A DNA stretch of 64,000 bases from Candidatus Fermentithermobacillaceae bacterium. Lineage in GTDB: Bacteria; Bacillota; Sulfobacillia; Fermentithermobacillales; DUSS01. Positions 29,179-38,713 of this stretch are shown here, one piece after another. The notes beneath the pieces were generated by a model. It saw nothing but the letters and a program-made list of their open reading frames with translations. It was not told where the DNA came from and searched no databases. The stretch covers positions 1 to 64,000 of the forward strand of contig DYEQ01000072.1 in NCBI GenBank assembly GCA_020725645.1. The letters are read 5' to 3'. How positions within the stretch are numbered: position 1 is the first letter of the stretch; each line of letters begins with the position of its first letter. Both the position numbers and the translations under genes were made by a program.

Positions 29179-30096
29179 TCAGCGACCCGTCTTCCATGCC
29201 AGACCAGTAAGGGCATCTATCCTATCGATCCCCTCACGCACACAGTATTCTTGTAGCCCCTTCAGAATCTCCGGAGGGAGTCTGGGATTGACCAGAAGAC
29301 CGCTCCCAAGAGCGAGCGCGCTGGCACCGGCCAGCAGGAACTCCACGGCATCCTGCCAGCTTACGATTCCTCCCATACCTATGATGGGAATGCTCACAGC
29401 TTGAGATGCGTCCCATACGCAACGGAGCGCCACAGGCTTTACCGCAGGTCCCGAGAGCCCTCCGGTGACGTTCCCCAGAACCGGCCTTTTGGAATAGATA
29501 TCGATGGCCATCCCCACCAGCGTGTTGATGAGGGACACCGCTTGAGCTCCCCCTTCTTCAGCAGCTCTCGCCACATCCTTGATGGAAACCGCAGCGGGGC
29601 TCAGCTTCACGATCACCGTTCGGGAGAAGTTTTGCCTTACAGCTCTCGTTGCCCTGTAAACCGAACGCGCATCGATTCCGAACGCTATTCCACCGGCATT
29701 TACGTTCGGGCAGGAAACGTTGACCTCGATCGCGTCTATTTCCGGAACTTCCTCGGCCATCGCCGCTATCCGTGCAAATTCATCGTAGCTCTCGCCCGCA
29801 GCATTTAAGATGATGGGGACGCCGAATCCGGAAAGCCATGGGATTTCGTGGCGGATTACCGCCTCGATCCCCGGGTTCTCCAAGCCGATGGAATTCAGCA
29901 TCCCCGAAGGGGTTTCGGTCACCCTGGGAGGCGGATTGCCGGCCCTGGGATGAAGCGTGGTGCCCTTCGTCGAGACCGCGCCGAACCACCGGATATCTCC
30001 TACCCTTGAATACTCTCTCCCGTAACCGAAGACGCCCGATGCAGCTATCAACGGATTCTTGAGCTTCAGGTCACCCAGACGAACTCCGAGGTCCAA
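29179..30096 (-). CDS. pyrD: Dihydroorotate dehydrogenase B, catalytic subunit
   Basis: FMN enzyme of class 1B oxidising dihydroorotate to orotate with NAD via PyrK. Visible: NPLIAASGVFGYGREY, the catalytic Cys in IEVNVSCPNVNAGG, and the phosphate-binding GMGGIVSWQDAVEF. TTG at 30096 is the start: CTGGAGGG overlaps the pyrK end and sits eight bases upstream, giving 305 residues. A longer frame to 30264 runs through pyrK and is rejected. Last gene of the pyr operon here; pyrF, pyrE and carAB are not in the window. Confidence 0.95.
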   Translation of the reverse strand: MDLGVRLGDLKLKNPLIAASGVFGYGREYSRVGDIRWFGAVSTKGTTLHPRAGNPPPRVTETPSGMLNSIGLENPGIEAVIRHEIPWLSGFGVPIILNAAGESYDEFARIAAMAEEVPEIDAIEVNVSCPNVNAGGIAFGIDARSVYRATRAVRQNFSRTVIVKLSPAAVSIKDVARAAEEGGAQAVSLINTLVGMAIDIYSKRPVLGNVTGGLSGPAVKPVALRCVWDASQAVSIPIIGMGGIVSWQDAVEFLLAGASALALGSGLLVNPRLPPEILKGLQEYCVREGIDRIDALTGLAWKTGR

Positions 30097-30100
30097 CCAT

Positions 30101-31030
30101 TCATCCCTCCAGATCGACGTCTTCGGCAGAAAACACCGGACCGTCGAGGCACACATGGAAGTACGAATCTCCAGCCCGGATGGATGACCGGCCTGTATAA
30201 CTGCCTCCGGGGCCCGGCTGTTCGACGGAATCCACCGGGTTTTTAGATTTAAACCCGCCGGCACGCCGAACCGCGCAACCGCGGCACAATCCGAGGCCGC
30301 ACGCCATCCTCTCTTCCAGGGAGACGTATAGCGGAATCCTCGCGGACGTCGTTATAGCTTTCACTGCCGAGAGCATGCGTTTGGGGCCGCAAGCGAACAC
30401 CAGGATGCTCGGCTGGCCTGAAACCCGCGTTAGGCAATCCTCGAGGAGACCGGTAACCAGGCCCTTTTTACCGTAGCTTCCGTCCTCCGTTGAAACCTGC
30501 ACGGCCACCCCGGGGATCTCTTGCGTCAGGCGGTCCACAGGGTACATCGAATCTTTGTCTTTTACACCGTAGAGGAGCGAAATAGATGCCCTCGGGTTTT
30601 CCTTGAAGCTCTCTAGGCAAACGAAGGGCATCGGGGCGATGCCGGTTCCCCCGGCTACCAGTATAAGGTGCTTAAATCGCCCGGGTCGAAAACCGTTTCC
30701 GAGCGCTCCAAGCAGGTTCACCGTCTCGCCCGGTCTCCACCGGCTCATAAGCTCCGTCCCGTATCCCACCCGGGCCCAGAGGATTCCCACCGTTCCACGG
30801 TTCCTGTCGACGCGAGCAATGGAAAAGGGCCTCCGTAAAAACGGGTCTCGCCCGGCACTTACTTTCACGCCGATGAACTGGGCAGGCCGAGCTTCCAACG
30901 CCAACTCGGGGGCGCGGAAAACGGTCTCGTACAATCCGAGCGAGATCGCTTCGTTGGAGAGCACCTCGGCATCAACAAGGACGGGTCTCGGTTCTTCGGC
31001 TTGCGGCCCAACGGGTCCATCTTGACTCAT
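30101..31030 (-). CDS. pyrK: Dihydroorotate dehydrogenase B, electron transfer subunit
   Basis: FAD and 2Fe-2S subunit passing electrons from PyrD to NAD. FAD-binding motif RRPFSIARVD, NAD-binding ILVAGGTGIAPMPF, and the iron-sulfur cysteines in RMACGLGLCRGCAV plus a later Cys in YFHVCLDG. 309 residues is longer than usual (about 255), because of a 20-residue N-terminal extension rich in Pro and Glu. The stop is separated from the pyrD TTG by four bases. Confidence 0.94.
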   Translation of the reverse strand: MSQDGPVGPQAEEPRPVLVDAEVLSNEAISLGLYETVFRAPELALEARPAQFIGVKVSAGRDPFLRRPFSIARVDRNRGTVGILWARVGYGTELMSRWRPGETVNLLGALGNGFRPGRFKHLILVAGGTGIAPMPFVCLESFKENPRASISLLYGVKDKDSMYPVDRLTQEIPGVAVQVSTEDGSYGKKGLVTGLLEDCLTRVSGQPSILVFACGPKRMLSAVKAITTSARIPLYVSLEERMACGLGLCRGCAVRRAGGFKSKNPVDSVEQPGPGGSYTGRSSIRAGDSYFHVCLDGPVFSAEDVDLEG

Positions 31031-31054
31031 ATCCGGATAACCCCTCGATTCGGT

Positions 31055-32383
31055 TTAATCTCCCCGGTTTATTAACACCCGGTTTTTCATCTTGATTTCG
31101 CCACCGACGATGGTCGCCCAGGGCGCCCCGGTCAACCTCCATCCGCCGAAAGGTGTGTTTTTCCCCTTGGATTCAAATTTCCTGGGATCCACTGCGAACT
31201 CGAGTTCAGGATCGATGATGGTGATGTCCGCGGCATCCCCTGGGGAAAGCCGACCACCGGGCACTCCCAGTATTTTTGCGGGATTGATGCTGAAGAGTTC
31301 CGCCAGCCGCGACCAGCTGATTATCCCCGGAATCACGAACCTGTCGACTATGAGAGCCACTTCCGTTTCCAGGCCGGAAATGCCGAAGGACGCGAAATCG
31401 AATTCCACCCATTTATCGTCCAGGTGGTGTGGGGCATGGTCTGAGGCGATGGCGTCTATAGTACCGTCCTTTAAGGCCTCCATGAGGGCTTTAACGTCCT
31501 CCTCCGACCCAAGAGGGGGATTTACCTTGGTATTCGTATCGTACCCCGAGGACTTCACAATTTCGTCGGTGAGGATGAGGTGATGAGGAGTGACGTCGAT
31601 GGTTACGTCGACACCCCTTTCCCTGAACCACCTGACAAGCTCGAGCGAACCCTTGGTTGAAAGATGCGTAAGGTGGAGCTTCCCTCCGGTAAGTCCGCCG
31701 ATGAGGAGGTCTCTTGCGACCACGATGGTTTCAGCTTCGTCGGGAATCCCTCTGAAACCGGCTATAGTAGACACCGGTCCCTGATTCATCTGCCCACCTT
31801 CGGAGAGCGTCAAGTCTTCGGGGTGGTCGATGAGGACGGCGCCGAAGGATTTCAGGTACAACAGCGCACAACGCAGTACCTCCGCAGTGGATACCGGCGA
31901 ACCGTCGTCGGAGAAAGCTAAGGCCCCGGCCTCCAGCATCTCGCCCATCTCAGCTAGTTCCTTGCCCTGCCTGCCCTTGGTCACAGCTCCTACCGGGTAT
32001 ACTCTCACCCACCCTCTGGCCCGCGCGGCGTCCAACACGTACCGGACCGTAGCTTCGTTATCGCATGGGGGCTCCGTATTGGGCATGGCGGCCACCGCAG
32101 TAAATCCCCCCATCGCCGCAGCCCTCGTTCCGCTCTCTATATCCTCCTTTTGCTCAAAACCCGGCTCGCGCAGGTGGACGTGCATGTCGATGAAACCGGG
32201 CATCACTATCTTGCCTGAAGCGTCCAGCACCTCTACCTCTTTCTTGCCTTCGCCTCTTTCGTTCAGGCCTTTCCCGACCGCTTTGATTTTCCCTTCGGAA
32301 ACGAGGACGTCGAGGACATCATCGACGGAGTTCGCAGGATCTACTACTCTGCCTCCTTTGATGAGAAGGTCTTTCGTCATCAT
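31055..32383 (-). CDS. pyrC: Dihydroorotase
   Basis: Zinc amidohydrolase closing carbamoyl-aspartate to dihydroorotate. Class I type: metal motif [12 protein letters not shown], later HLTHLST, and DHAPHH. 442 residues is close to the usual 425-430. The start ATGATG overlaps the pyrB stop by four bases, with GGGAGG upstream in the pyrB end, so the two are coupled. Part of pyrRBCKD. Confidence 0.96.
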   Translation of the reverse strand: MMTKDLLIKGGRVVDPANSVDDVLDVLVSEGKIKAVGKGLNERGEGKKEVEVLDASGKIVMPGFIDMHVHLREPGFEQKEDIESGTRAAAMGGFTAVAAMPNTEPPCDNEATVRYVLDAARARGWVRVYPVGAVTKGRQGKELAEMGEMLEAGALAFSDDGSPVSTAEVLRCALLYLKSFGAVLIDHPEDLTLSEGGQMNQGPVSTIAGFRGIPDEAETIVVARDLLIGGLTGGKLHLTHLSTKGSLELVRWFRERGVDVTIDVTPHHLILTDEIVKSSGYDTNTKVNPPLGSEEDVKALMEALKDGTIDAIASDHAPHHLDDKWVEFDFASFGISGLETEVALIVDRFVIPGIISWSRLAELFSINPAKILGVPGGRLSPGDAADITIIDPELEFAVDPRKFESKGKNTPFGGWRLTGAPWATIVGGEIKMKNRVLINRGD

Positions 32384-33303
32384 TCCTTACCTCCCAGGAT
32401 GAGATAGAGGATGGCCATGCGCACGGCGACGCCGTTGGTGACTTGTTCGAGGATAACCGATTGAGGAGAATCCGCCACATCCGTAGAAATCTCGATGCCC
32501 CGGTTCATGGGCCCGGGATGCATCACCAGCGCATCGTCTTTGGCCAACCGGAGCCTCTCCCGGTCCAAACCAAAGAAGTCGTGGTATTCCCGCTTCGAAG
32601 GAAACAGCCCAGACTTTTGTCTCTCCAGCTGGAGTCTTAGGCAATACACTACATCCGCTCTTTCGATGGCGCCCTCAGGCCGGGAGTGGACTTTTACCCC
32701 GAGGGTTTCGGCGTAAGGTGGGATGAGCGTCGCGGGCCCAGCGATGTGCACTTCAGCCCCCAGCTTTCGGAGGCCCCACGTGAGAGACCGGGCTACCCTG
32801 CTGTGAAGGACATCCCCTAGAATCGCTACTTTGAGTCCCTTAATCCTGGACTTGTACTCGAGGATCGTGAATATATCCAAAAGCCCCTGGGTTGGGTGTT
32901 CGTGCATCCCGTCTCCGGCGTTGATGACGGGTACGTCCAGGACCTTGGCGAGGAAATGACATGAACCCGAGACGGAGTGCCTCATTATCACCACGTCCGT
33001 CCCCATAACCTCGATATTGCGAGCGGTGTCCGCCAGCGTTTCGCCTTTTTGCATCGCCGAGGTGCTGGTCGCGATGGAGACGGTATCTGCGGACATATAC
33101 TTTGCGGCCAGTTCGAAAGAAGTCCGTGTCCTGGTGGAAGGCTCGTAAAACAAGGTGCACACCACTTTGCCCCGAAGAGTGGGCACCTTCTTGATGGGTC
33201 TTGCCAGTATCTCTTTGAGAGACTGAGCGGTGGATAAAACGAGTTCTATGTCTTCTGTACTCAATTCCTCCAGGCTCAAGAGGTCTTTGCCCTTCAACGA
33301 CAA
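32380..33303 (-). CDS. pyrB: Aspartate carbamoyltransferase catalytic subunit
   Basis: Makes carbamoyl-aspartate from carbamoyl phosphate and aspartate. Signature [18 protein letters not shown] is complete, with [12 protein letters not shown], the [13 protein letters not shown] loop and [16 protein letters not shown] at 33303 has GGGAGGG seven bases upstream and gives 307 residues, the family size. No pyrI follows. 143 nt separate it from pyrR, and no second attenuator is visible there. Confidence 0.96.
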   Translation of the reverse strand: MSLKGKDLLSLEELSTEDIELVLSTAQSLKEILARPIKKVPTLRGKVVCTLFYEPSTRTRTSFELAAKYMSADTVSIATSTSAMQKGETLADTARNIEVMGTDVVIMRHSVSGSCHFLAKVLDVPVINAGDGMHEHPTQGLLDIFTILEYKSRIKGLKVAILGDVLHSRVARSLTWGLRKLGAEVHIAGPATLIPPYAETLGVKVHSRPEGAIERADVVYCLRLQLERQKSGLFPSKREYHDFFGLDRERLRLAKDDALVMHPGPMNRGIEISTDVADSPQSVILEQVTNGVAVRMAILYLILGGKE

Positions 33304-33446
33304 ACCACGTCCCTCCCTATTTGATGATGTTGGACGCAAGCTGCCTGGATGCTCGCCCTGACGCTCCCAAGCACCGGTTTGACCACAATACATTCGCCAG
33401 ATCTTCGGGCGTTCTGCACGGGAATCCGCCCGGGTCGCCGCCAGCC

Positions 33447-34160
<714 letters not shown>

Positions 34161-34189
34161 TTAAAGGCGTGTAAAGCTCGTCCAGGTAC

Positions 34190-34218
34190 ACAATACACCA
34201 AGGATTCAAACGAGTCAA
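34190..34218 (-). promoter_or_regulatory. Sigma-A promoter of the pyr operon
   Basis: On the minus strand TTGACT (34213-34218), a 17-base spacer and TATTGT (34190-34195). Initiation near 34183 would produce a leader of about 170 nt that holds the PyrR site and the terminator. Confidence 0.7.
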
Positions 34219-34257
34219 CGGAATCCTCAAAGCAGGCCGTGTCAACACTGATACAGT

Positions 34258-34639
34258 ATGCTTGTTCTCGCATGCATCGGGGGGATAACGTTAGGCCTGG
34301 AGGTGGCTTTGGTTCTGGATGTGCATTAACTGTTTTCTTCTGGCTGTAGCGGTCGGTTCAATAAACCTCGCAGCATCAGTCTGGATCAACGACTATTCAT
34401 CTGGGGTTCGCATATTGCTGGCGGTAGTGGTGGGCCTGTTCTTCGCGGATCTCGGCATAAGAATTGCAGACTCCCCTTATACCGCGAGGTTTTTCAACCC
34501 GTTTTCGCATTACGACCCGGCGTACGCCATAAAGAACGGCGGCATGCCCGCTGGCAGCCTGTTGACATTGCTCCTCATGAGCGCTGTATCTCTCATCGTT
34601 GCAGTTAAGAAGTTCGAAGAGAAACAGATGGAGACCTGA
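34258..34639 (+). pseudogene. Remnant of an ABC-2 type transporter permease (C-terminal part)
   Basis: From 34319 an open frame encodes a hydrophobic sequence ending VAVKKFEEKQMET, with three likely membrane helices and a FNPFSHYDPAYA segment, the usual end of ABC-2 type permeases. No start with a ribosome site is found. Just upstream another frame from ATG 34258 gives a hydrophobic LVLACIGGITLGLEVALVL run and then stops, as if one base shift split the gene. It looks like the 3' end of a lost exporter gene. Confidence 0.55.
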
Positions 34640-34818
34640 TGGAGTGTTTCGCCCGTATGCTCGTTGAACTCGAGAAATTGATCAGGGAGATGCCGCCGTC
34701 GGTACAGGCCCCCATGGGTGGTCAGGGTATATTCAGCATGGGTACTTTCGAGGGATACATTGAACAAGTGGTGTACAGTGGCTTTGTCCAACTGTGGCGT
34801 TCGAGAGAAAGGAGATAG
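34639..34818 (+). pseudogene. Truncated second ABC-2 permease fragment
   Basis: A 59-codon frame starts at an ATG overlapping the previous stop (TGATG). It encodes LVELEKLIREMPPSVQAPMG and TFEGYIEQVVYSGF, which resembles an early extracytoplasmic segment of ABC-2 exporter permeases (elements like PP-x-L-x3-GG and TPEGF). No membrane helices follow before the stop, so the protein cannot be complete. Together with the preceding fragment it suggests an internal deletion in a two-permease operon. Confidence 0.45.
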
Positions 34819-34829
34819 CTGCTTAACAT

Positions 34830-35228
34830 TTGATGTGGCTGCATATCGATCATTCCGGCGGAACGCCTATATACCGTCAGATCGCTGACCAAATAAGGCA
34901 GGCGGTGGCAGGAGGGATTTTGCGTCCCGGTGACCGCTTGCCCTCGGTCCGCGATCTTGCCGTTCACCTGACGATCAATCCGAACACTATGGTTAGAGCC
35001 TACCAGGAATTAGAGAAAGATGGGTTGATCGAGACAGCCAGGGGTAGAGGAGTGTTTGTGTCCTGCCGCGCCACCGACGTCGAACCTGACGAAAGAGTCC
35101 AGAGAATAGCTCCCGTCCTGGATAGGCTGGTGGCAGAGGCGTACCTGCTGGGGATCGGCGAAAACGAACTGTTGGAGCTCGTCAGAGACAAACTCAGGGA
35201 GCGGGGGGGTTTGCTGCCGTATGAGTGA
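34830..35228 (+). CDS. GntR family transcriptional regulator (YtrA type)
   Basis: 132 residues: winged helix domain (about 10-78: GGTPIYRQIADQIRQAVAGG, RPGDRLPSVRDLAVHLTINPNTMVRA) followed by a short helical tail for dimerisation. YtrA-type regulators normally head operons for ABC exporters. Here the only ABC traces are the broken permeases just upstream, so the regulator may be an orphan. A GGAG site lies about 16 bases before TTG 34830, with ATG the next codon, so the start spacing is not ideal. Confidence 0.88.
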   Translation: MMWLHIDHSGGTPIYRQIADQIRQAVAGGILRPGDRLPSVRDLAVHLTINPNTMVRAYQELEKDGLIETARGRGVFVSCRATDVEPDERVQRIAPVLDRLVAEAYLLGIGENELLELVRDKLRERGGLLPYE

Positions 35229-35323
35229 GGCAGCTGTCTTGTTTTCAGGGATTGTTAAGGAAAGGGTCTGGTCAAGTCTTGCGCGGAACTGAATCCGCAT
35301 ATTAAGACCGAGGCGGTCGACAC

Positions 35324-35572
35324 TTACGTCGCCTGTTTAAGCTGCCGATGAACTCGATGGTGGTCAAGCGCTTTTTCCGCCTCAGGCAGGAGCTTCTGGT
35401 AGTTTAGCGTCCGCTTATCAAGGTCTTCTCTCCAGAACACGTCCACCCTGCGGTCCCGGGCCGGAGCCCCATATATGGCGCCAAGAAAGGGTCCCAAGAC
35501 CCTCTTGGCGTTCTCACTGGCCTCGGTCGTCCGGGTCTTTACCACGCAGTAGTAGCCTCGTCCCAACGCCAC
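35324..35572 (-). CDS. Small hypothetical protein
   Basis: A frame of 82 codons whose codon use looks like local genes. The product is basic with a helical C-terminus (LNYQKLLPEAEKALDHHRVHRQL). GGGAGGT is upstream but 14 bases from the GTG, which is long. No family recognised; could be a remnant. Confidence 0.35.
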   Translation of the reverse strand: MALGRGYYCVVKTRTTEASENAKRVLGPFLGAIYGAPARDRRVDVFWREDLDKRTLNYQKLLPEAEKALDHHRVHRQLKQAT

Positions 35573-35647
35573 CCGCGTTGCTTGAGACCTCCCGGATTGT
35601 CTGTCGGGTTTAGAGACTGTTTCGGCCTCTTCACAGTATTTTCAAGG

Positions 35648-35666
35648 TATCTTGAAAGTATCTTGA
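35648..35666 (+). repeat. Direct repeat TATCTTGA with 11-bp period upstream of the Spy-like gene
   Basis: TATCTTGA occurs at 35648-35655 and again at 35659-35666. The second copy overlaps TTGACA (35663-35668). An 11-bp period of direct repeats is the usual site form for OmpR-type response regulators. The -10 is not clear. Confidence 0.45.
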
Positions 35667-35767
35667 CACTTTGTACGTATACTTCCTGGTAGGAAAGCGC
35701 GGTCATTCAAGTCTCGCGCGGGTCGGTTGCTCGTACTAGCAATCAACAATTGAGGAGGAGGATGTTT

Positions 35768-36262
35768 ATGAAAAGGGCAGCCGTCGTAGCACTAGTGGTA
35801 CTCTTTGCGTTGGGGTTTGCAGGACCTGCCTTGGCCAAAGGTTTTGGAGAGCGTGCTTTCTGTAGTGGCTTCTTTGGCAGGGATCCTGCTGCGTTAGCTG
35901 AGGTCATCGCGGGGTTGGGGTTGAGCGATGACCAGGTAGCAAAGATACAGGCGCTCCAGAAAGATGCATATGAAAAACTCCAGAGTATGCGGGAGACCAT
36001 GTGGAAAAAGCAGCAAGAGCTCATGACCTTGCTGTGGCAGAAAAACCCCGACAAGAACGCCATTTCTGCCAAATGGGAGGAACTGCGTGAGCTTCGTCAG
36101 CAGATGAACGATGTAATGCAGGAACTCCGACACCAAATGCGTAGCATCCTATCGGAAGAGCAGCTGAATAAGTTGCAGCAAAGTCGGCCTTGCGGGAAAG
36201 GCCGGTGGGGAGCTAACCGTGCTGGCCGTCAAGCGAGAAAAGTTCCCGGTTCCACCTTGTAA
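35768..36262 (+). CDS. Spy/CpxP-like periplasmic protein
   Basis: 164 residues with a clear signal peptide (about 1-24, ALGFAGPALAKG). The mature part is helical and rich in Gln, Met and Lys: LGLSDDQVAKIQALQKD, MRETMWKKQQELMTLLWQ, and SILSEEQLNKLQQ, the LTxxQ-like pattern of Spy/CpxP/ZraP chaperones and metal-stress sensors. GAGGAGGAGG lies six bases before ATG 35768. A hairpin follows. No two-component genes are adjacent. Confidence 0.75.
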   Translation: MKRAAVVALVVLFALGFAGPALAKGFGERAFCSGFFGRDPAALAEVIAGLGLSDDQVAKIQALQKDAYEKLQSMRETMWKKQQELMTLLWQKNPDKNAISAKWEELRELRQQMNDVMQELRHQMRSILSEEQLNKLQQSRPCGKGRWGANRAGRQARKVPGSTL

Positions 36263-36298
36263 GCAATAACAACTACTAGTGTTTCGAACTAGCAACGC

Positions 36299-36329
36299 AT
36301 GGCGGTGAGGTCCTATGCCTCACCGCCAT
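36299..36329. terminator. Perfect 12-bp hairpin after the Spy-like gene
   Basis: ATGGCGGTGAGG and CCTCACCGCCAT flank a seven-base loop. There is no T tract on either strand, so it may act as a transcript-end stabiliser or a weak terminator. The stop codon of a leftward broken frame falls in the loop. Confidence 0.5.
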
Positions 36330-36606
36330 ATCTGCCCTCAGTCTTGTCAACAAGGTTCGCAAGCTCCTCTAGAACCTCATGCCTCCGCTTGATGTTGGTC
36401 ACCACGAAGACATCCCTGATTAGGCTTTCATGAGGATCAATGATAACTTCGCCGCTGCCCTTGGCTCGGTGAATCGGGCGAGATTAAAACAATACTTGTG
36501 CCACCTCCAGGAAGAAGGTGGCGATGAGATAGACCCGGCCCTCGCCCCCTGCGTCAGAGACGTACTCCTGAACTACGACCGGTGCGAGGTGGTACTGGCT
36601 TTCCAT
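36313..36606 (-). pseudogene. Broken unknown reading frame downstream of tRNA-Leu
   Basis: One minus-strand frame runs from ATG 36606 (MESQYHLAPVVVQEYVSDAG...) to TAA at 36484-36486. It then continues open in the same frame for 56 residues, with protein-like sequence such as GEVIIDPHESLIRDVFVVTN and KRRHEVLEELANLVDKTEG, to TAG at 36313. The stop in the middle suggests a decayed gene or two small genes. No family recognised. Confidence 0.35.
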
Positions 36607-36610
36607 ATGG

Positions 36611-36695
36611 TGGTGTCGGGAGCGGGACTTGAACCCGCACGGCTGTCGCCATACGCCCCTCAAACGTACGCGTCTGCCAATTCCGCCATCCCGAC
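36611..36695 (-). tRNA. tRNA-Leu (anticodon GAG)
   Basis: 85 nt with encoded CCA. Acceptor arm GTCGGGA / TCCCGAC, anticodon stem TACGT / GCGTA with loop TTGAGGG (anticodon GAG), a long class II variable arm, and T arm GCGGGTTCAAGTCCCGC. Reads CUC and CUU. Confidence 0.96.
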
Positions 36696-36772
36696 ACCTG
36701 GGGGTATCCTGCACCAGTAAGTATAGACTGAGGTGCGCCAGCTGTCAAATCAAACGAGGCTCGGGAGTTCGT

Positions 36773-37405
36773 ATGCGTAGGTTCATCTCCGTGGGTCCAG
36801 TCGGACACAACCTGCCGACCACCGGCACACGCTTTACATTTTCCGCCCGTATCATGACATGCGATCGCCCGCTTACAGGCGATGCCTTCGTTGCACTCTT
36901 AAAAGGGGGTCCCGACGTGTACGTTCTAGCTGAGCTCTACTGCGAAAACACGGTGTTCTTTGACGACACCTCTTTTTTGGAAATGAGTCTTGAGAGGAAC
37001 GGCGTCCCCTTGGAAGATACCCTGGGACACGACCGGTTTCTCTTTAATGGGGCCGCCCTTCCTGGAAGGAGGGTAGGAGCTACGGGAAGAGCTTGCCGTC
37101 ACGGAATGAACGAGCTTACCTCCGGAATAGGCCTGGGAAACCTCGACGTTCCAGGCGGTCACGCGGTTTCGATAGGCCTCGATATGTCCGATGAGCTCAA
37201 ACTCCGGGTGCGAACCAACCTCGTACTGGATCCCGGCGTGTTCGCCAAGGTTTTCTCGATCCGCCTGGAACTCGGCAACTCCTGGTTTGATATCCCACTG
37301 GGCAGGCCCGACGTGGAGATCGAGTGGGTAGGCCGGGGTGAGTATCTCGTATCCCTGGAACGCTTTCTGGTCGAGGCGTTTAAACGACACCGCCTGCACG
37401 CTTGA
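36773..37405 (+). CDS. Hypothetical protein
   Basis: 210 residues, soluble, with no signal peptide or membrane helix. The middle has beta-rich sequence (DVYVLAELYCENTVFFDDTS; GNLDVPGGHAVSIGLDMS; LRVRTNLVLDPGVFAKVFSI). I do not recognise it. ATG 36773 has GGGAG five to six bases upstream. It stands alone between tRNA-Leu on the other strand and a strong bidirectional terminator. Composition matches the neighbourhood. Confidence 0.65.
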   Translation: MRRFISVGPVGHNLPTTGTRFTFSARIMTCDRPLTGDAFVALLKGGPDVYVLAELYCENTVFFDDTSFLEMSLERNGVPLEDTLGHDRFLFNGAALPGRRVGATGRACRHGMNELTSGIGLGNLDVPGGHAVSIGLDMSDELKLRVRTNLVLDPGVFAKVFSIRLELGNSWFDIPLGRPDVEIEWVGRGEYLVSLERFLVEAFKRHRLHA

Positions 37406-37456
37406 TTGTAGGTTAAGCAGTTACATGACCTGCGGTATGCCGAACGGCAAACCGAG

Positions 37457-37481
37457 AGGAGGGGGTCAAGCACCCCCTCCT
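37457..37481. terminator. Bidirectional hairpin between convergent genes
   Basis: AGGAGGGGGT and ACCCCCTCCT pair over a five-base loop CAAGC. It lies 50 nt after each of the two converging genes. T residues downstream are few on both strands. Confidence 0.65.
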
Positions 37482-37528
37482 CCTTTCCCGGAACAACCGT
37501 CGGCCCTCGGCCGGTCCAGGACTTTCAA

Positions 37529-38614
37529 CTAGATGAGCAGCGGCGTAATGACCAACGCCATGAATATCGCCGAGATGATACGTATCACCATGCCGAGCAC
37601 AGCTGCGCCCATCGCTTCCAGTCCGCTCAAATCCGAAGCCTGGCTCCAGACGGCGGGGATCTGTCCGAAGATCACCTGAAGCGGGAATCCAGAGGCAGCC
37701 AGGATGAACGAACCGACAACCATCCTCGGGTCCACGCCTGCGGCCATGTCCTTGAGGGTCGCCATGGCAAGCGTCGGCGAAGCCAGGACGGAAAGCAAGC
37801 CTGTCTTTGGCTCTATGGAGACAGCTTGCAGAACCGAGCCCATTCCCGACTCGATCGCTTTCCACACCCCGATGTAATCCAGAGCGCCGATGAAGGCGAA
37901 CACGACGGCAGCGGCGGGGATGAGCAGAAGGAACATGAGCTCCGCACCCTCTCTGGCTCCGCCGAAAATCGTGTCCATTATCTTCGTGGTCGGGGTCATC
38001 CGGGGGATGTCGCCGAACTCAACGGGCTTAGTGTTCCTCCAGATGGTCTTGGAGAGAATCAACGGAACGACGATCAAGGGCAAGAACAATCCGACGATGA
38101 TCACGGGAAAAGCCCACACTTTGGCTGTGCTGAGAGCAATCAAGCCCAGCATAAAAGTGGAGAAAGACTGCTGGGATTGGACCATCGTGCAAATCGCGAT
38201 TTTCTGCTCATCCTTCGTAGCCTTGGCCTTCTTCAACACGGGTCCGCTGATACGCCCGGCTGCGTTAATGTCGCCGAGGATGTTGTAAACGCCCGGAACC
38301 ACTACGGCCGGGTTCACCCCAATGAGTTTTGCAAGGGGCATGAAAACTCGGAGAAGAGCGTCGGTGAGCCCCAACCTCTCGAGGATACGCCCGGTCATGA
38401 CGGAACAAATGATAGCCGTGCCTAGAGTTCCAACCAGGTACACGTTGGATACGATACTCTTCGCTCTGTTAACCATGGCGTCAAAGACCCCGCCGATAAA
38501 TCCGGGGTTGACGAAGAGCCCTATGAGCGAAAGCACGAGCACGACGAGACCTACTATCTCGACCCGCGAAAGCTTCCTGTGAGTCTTCTCGTTGGTCGCA
38601 ACCTGCGTACTCAC
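37529..38614 (-). CDS. Gate/nucleoside-recognition domain membrane protein
   Basis: 361 residues with about eight to nine transmembrane helices and two gate-type repeats: GTLGTAIICSVMTGRILERLG, VVPGVYNILGDINAAGRISG, and FILAASGFPLQVIFGQIP. Such proteins (SpmA/FeoB-gate relatives) include transporters and sporulation membrane proteins. GTG start with AAGGAGGT upstream. It is the last of three genes after the FAD enzyme and the NIF3-like protein, suggesting uptake or export of their substrate. Confidence 0.82.
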   Translation of the reverse strand: MSTQVATNEKTHRKLSRVEIVGLVVLVLSLIGLFVNPGFIGGVFDAMVNRAKSIVSNVYLVGTLGTAIICSVMTGRILERLGLTDALLRVFMPLAKLIGVNPAVVVPGVYNILGDINAAGRISGPVLKKAKATKDEQKIAICTMVQSQQSFSTFMLGLIALSTAKVWAFPVIIVGLFLPLIVVPLILSKTIWRNTKPVEFGDIPRMTPTTKIMDTIFGGAREGAELMFLLLIPAAAVVFAFIGALDYIGVWKAIESGMGSVLQAVSIEPKTGLLSVLASPTLAMATLKDMAAGVDPRMVVGSFILAASGFPLQVIFGQIPAVWSQASDLSGLEAMGAAVLGMVIRIISAIFMALVITPLLI

Positions 38615-38713
38615 TGCAGTACCTCCTTTTCGATTGATTTTGATGCTCTTTGCCTTTTTCTTAATGTCCTCAGTGCGTACGGTGACCGGCCCATCTGCGA
38701 CCGGTCGCTTCCC

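Noticed and set aside
33304-33446. Second PyrR attenuator between pyrR and pyrB
   Set aside because: No T-tract hairpin or PyrR loop sequence is visible.
36430-36720. Plus-strand frame across the tRNA-Leu
   Set aside because: It runs through the tRNA gene on the other strand and the minus-strand reading looks more protein-like.
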